Part shown: positions 61,761-64,000 of the stretch, in pieces
How positions within the stretch are numbered: position 1 is the stretch's first letter
Layout: each line of letters begins with the position of its first letter
Source of the DNA: Sclerotinia nivalis
Lineage: Eukaryota > Ascomycota > Leotiomycetes > Helotiales > Sclerotiniaceae
Assembly (NCBI GenBank): GCA_029531795.1
Contig: JAPEIS010000011.1
Coordinates: 1,426,001-1,490,000, forward strand
Direction: 5' to 3'
DNA length: 64,000 nucleotides
Notes under the pieces: generated by a model
The model's input: the letters and a program-made list of their open reading frames with translations, nothing else
Database searches by the model: none
Told to the model about the DNA's origin: nothing
Program-made: the position numbers and the translations under genes

Positions 61761-64000
61761 ATGAGGGCCCATACTCCTCAGGGCTTGGGGGATTCTCAAA
61801 GAAGAAGATCTTCGACCAGCGGTGGACATAGAATGAGTATGGGTAGTGCTATCCCTCGTGCTCAATCCAGGGTAAGAATTGACCTTTTGCCTTGCAACTC
61901 TATTTACATGCAATGCAATTGTCTGACGGAGATACCCTTATTAGATGTCTATTGCACGCCCATCGAACACTCAACCCAGTTTCGACTTTCTAACAGGCGC
62001 AGAATCTACCCATAGACCGCCATCACGAACAGACCGATTCCGACAATCAGCCAGAACCGTCATCGATGAAGCTAGAAAGGAGCCACTCGATACTGAGACC
62101 GATCAAGAAGCCGCTAGAAAGAGGAAAGAACTGGATGAATTGAAGGCCGAAGTAAAGTCATTGAAATATACCATCGACAATCACAAACAGGAGGAAGAGC
62201 TTGCAAAATTAAGGCACGAAAATGAACTTCGAGATGCCACACGCAAAGCTGAAGAAGATTTCAAGCACAAACAAATCGCAGAAGGGGAGAGAAATAAGGT
62301 TGTACGACAATATGAAGCTTTATTCAAAGAAATGAATGAGACTCGTGACGCTGCAAGTAATGAAAAGACAGCATTGGAGAAGAGAGTTCGTGAAGTGGAA
62401 GAAAGCAAGCGTATATTGGAAGAGGAAATCGAGGGCATCAAAACAGAAAGTGAAGAAGGTAGCCGTATACTGGAAAGGAGAGTCTCGGAGCTCGAAACAA
62501 GGAACCAGACTTTGCAACGTAGCGTCCAAGATTTACAGGAGGACTCAGATCGAAGAGAGGCCTTATTGCAGGATGTTCAACAACAGTTAGCTGAGAAAGA
62601 TACGGCATATGGAGCTCTTGAGGCTGAAGTCTTGCGACTCAAAGCACAGACTGGGGATACTGACACACTCGAGGTGATCAAGAGAGAATTGAGTGAGCAG
62701 GTCACACATATTAGAAATCTGGAAGCAACCAATCGAGAACAATCGGCCGAATTAAAGCATTATAAGAAGTTATACAAGAGTGTGGAAGTCGTTGAAGAGG
62801 AGAAACGAAGCTTGCAGAGAAAAGTCGAGGCCATGGATGATCTACGGAATGAACTTGGAGAAGCAAGATTACAAAGACAAAGACTTGAAGATGAGCGTTT
62901 AGCATGGACTGCATACCTTCAGAATCAGAGTGGTGTTGATGGCCAATTCGAGTTTAATTCCCCAGAAGATTTGGCAAGAGCACTTGTTGAAGAGAGAATG
63001 CAAACTGCCACTTTAGTGGAGCGACTTGGCGCTATGGAGTCTGAGATCCTTGACAAGGACAATATCATAGGCGGCTTACAAAATGATAAGAAGTCTATGG
63101 CCGAGGAGATGGAAAAAATCAGGGCGGTGGGAAGCAACGCTGGTGGTGGAGATGCCAAGGCTCGTTTGCGACTTGAAAGACAACGGGCTTTGGCCATCAA
63201 GGAAGTTGAATATTTGCGCGCGCAGCTTAAGACTTTTGATGCTGAAGATGAAGCCTTCGGAGCTGGTGATAACGTTGATGATGCCAAAATCAAGCGTATT
63301 GAAGAGCTGGAAATTATTGTTGATGAATATCGTCAAGAGGTACAATCTCTTCAAACTGACCTTGCGACCGCCGAATCAGCACAACCTACCACAGCGACTC
63401 TTGCTGGCACCAAACATACACGAGACGAAACTGAAGAGAACGAACGCATAGGAGTCCTCACTCGGAAAAATCGTAAACTTCAAGACAACATCACAACTCT
63501 CCAAACATCACAAAAGCTCCTCCAGAAAGAGCTCGCCGTCACCCAAGAACGCCTGACAGCCGCAACCACTCACTCCCAGACACGCATTCTATCTCTTCGC
63601 TCCAATCCAACCTCCGACTTTGAGGCTATTAAACTCTCCACCATCAGAGCCCTCCGTGCAGAAAATGCAGACCTCCTTGCACAACTCACTACTAACCTCC
63701 CGCCTAACGCCTCAGTTCCCCTCTCCACCCTTCAAACTCAACATGATCTAGTCGCCGAATCTCAAGCCGCACTCAAGGATGAAAGAACCCGAAATGACCG
63801 CCTCAAAAAGGTCTGGGGTCTTAAATCCCAAGAGTTTCGTGACGGTGTATCTTCTCTCCTAGGATGGGACGCTGTCTTCATGCCCAACGGAAAGATGCGC
63901 GTAACATCCTTTTACTACCCATCAGTCGGAGAGGAAGAGAACAGTATCGTTTTTGATGGGGAGCGAGGAACCATGAAAGTAAGTGGTGGTCCGGAAAGTA
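61761..64000 (+). CDS. MAD1: Spindle assembly checkpoint protein MAD1 (3' end cut by window)
   Basis: Coiled-coil protein that anchors MAD2 at unattached kinetochores and nuclear pores. Exon 1 is 61761-61871 (37 codons, MRAHTPQGLGDSQRRRSS). Exon 2 starts at 61945 after a 73 nt intron and stays open to the window edge, about 722 residues so far. The N-terminal 90 residues are Ser/Arg-rich and disordered (PSNTQPSFDFLTGAES). From about 95 to 600 the sequence is almost continuous heptad coiled coil (EEELAKLRHENELRDATRK, ALEKRVREVEESKRILEEE). The C-terminal globular domain begins with RLKKVWGLKSQEFRDGVSS, followed by LLGWDAVFMPNGKMRVTSFY, a strong MAD1 signature. The MAD2-binding segment should lie near 540-570 but was not located with confidence. 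The last few residues and stop lie outside the window. Confidence 0.93.

Overview
This is nuclear DNA from a filamentous ascomycete fungus. Every recognisable gene is eukaryotic, most are split by 45-130 nt introns with GT...AG ends and CTGAC/CTAAC-like branch sites, and several families are fungus-specific (Zn2Cys6 regulator, group III G-alpha, SakA/Hog1-type MAP kinase). Exon boundaries were worked out by hand from splice motifs and reading-frame phase; summed exon lengths were checked to be multiples of three for every complete multi-exon gene. The protein types and the intergenic texture (TACCTA/TAGGTA-rich, CT-rich leaders) suggest a leotiomycete such as Botrytis or Sclerotinia. That genus-level guess is inference.

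Layout. 1-2710: gene-free, with a tandem ~375 bp duplication bearing RIP-like transitions. 2711-4054 (-): G-alpha subunit. 4055-9054: a 5 kb gene-free stretch, CT-rich on the + strand, with minisatellites. 9055-11678 (-): cullin-1. 13147-15724 (-): AVL9. 17483-19152 (-): Hog1-type MAP kinase. 19153-24184: 5 kb gene-sparse block with a degenerate tandem repeat and possible gene remnants. 24185-25166 (+): short-chain dehydrogenase. 26258-28336 (+): BBE-type FAD oxidase. 28665-30201 (-): SERINC/TMS1. 30715-32483 (+): MFS transporter. 34278-37822 (-): BST1/PGAP1. 37823-43910: 6 kb gene-sparse block. 43911-47181 (+): MCD4. 48426-51504 (+): FarA/CTF1-type Zn2Cys6 regulator. 52098-54038 (+): intracellular LysM protein. 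56877-58502 (-): FAD monooxygenase. 59249-60885 (-): TAM41. 61761-64000 (+): MAD1, cut by the window end.

Most genes are conserved housekeeping or signalling genes. BST1 and MCD4 both act on GPI anchors in the ER. The G-alpha and the MAP kinase are stress and nutrient signalling parts. The regulator belongs to a family controlling fatty-acid and cutin use. The SDR and BBE oxidase lie tandem and may be a small metabolic pair. I found no convincing new multi-gene system. The best leads are splicing oddities (MAP-kinase C-terminus, zinc-cluster micro-exons, in-frame introns), an orphan intron-like element at 33.9 kb, the RIP-marked duplication, and an unrecognised small ORF at 23.2-23.6 kb.
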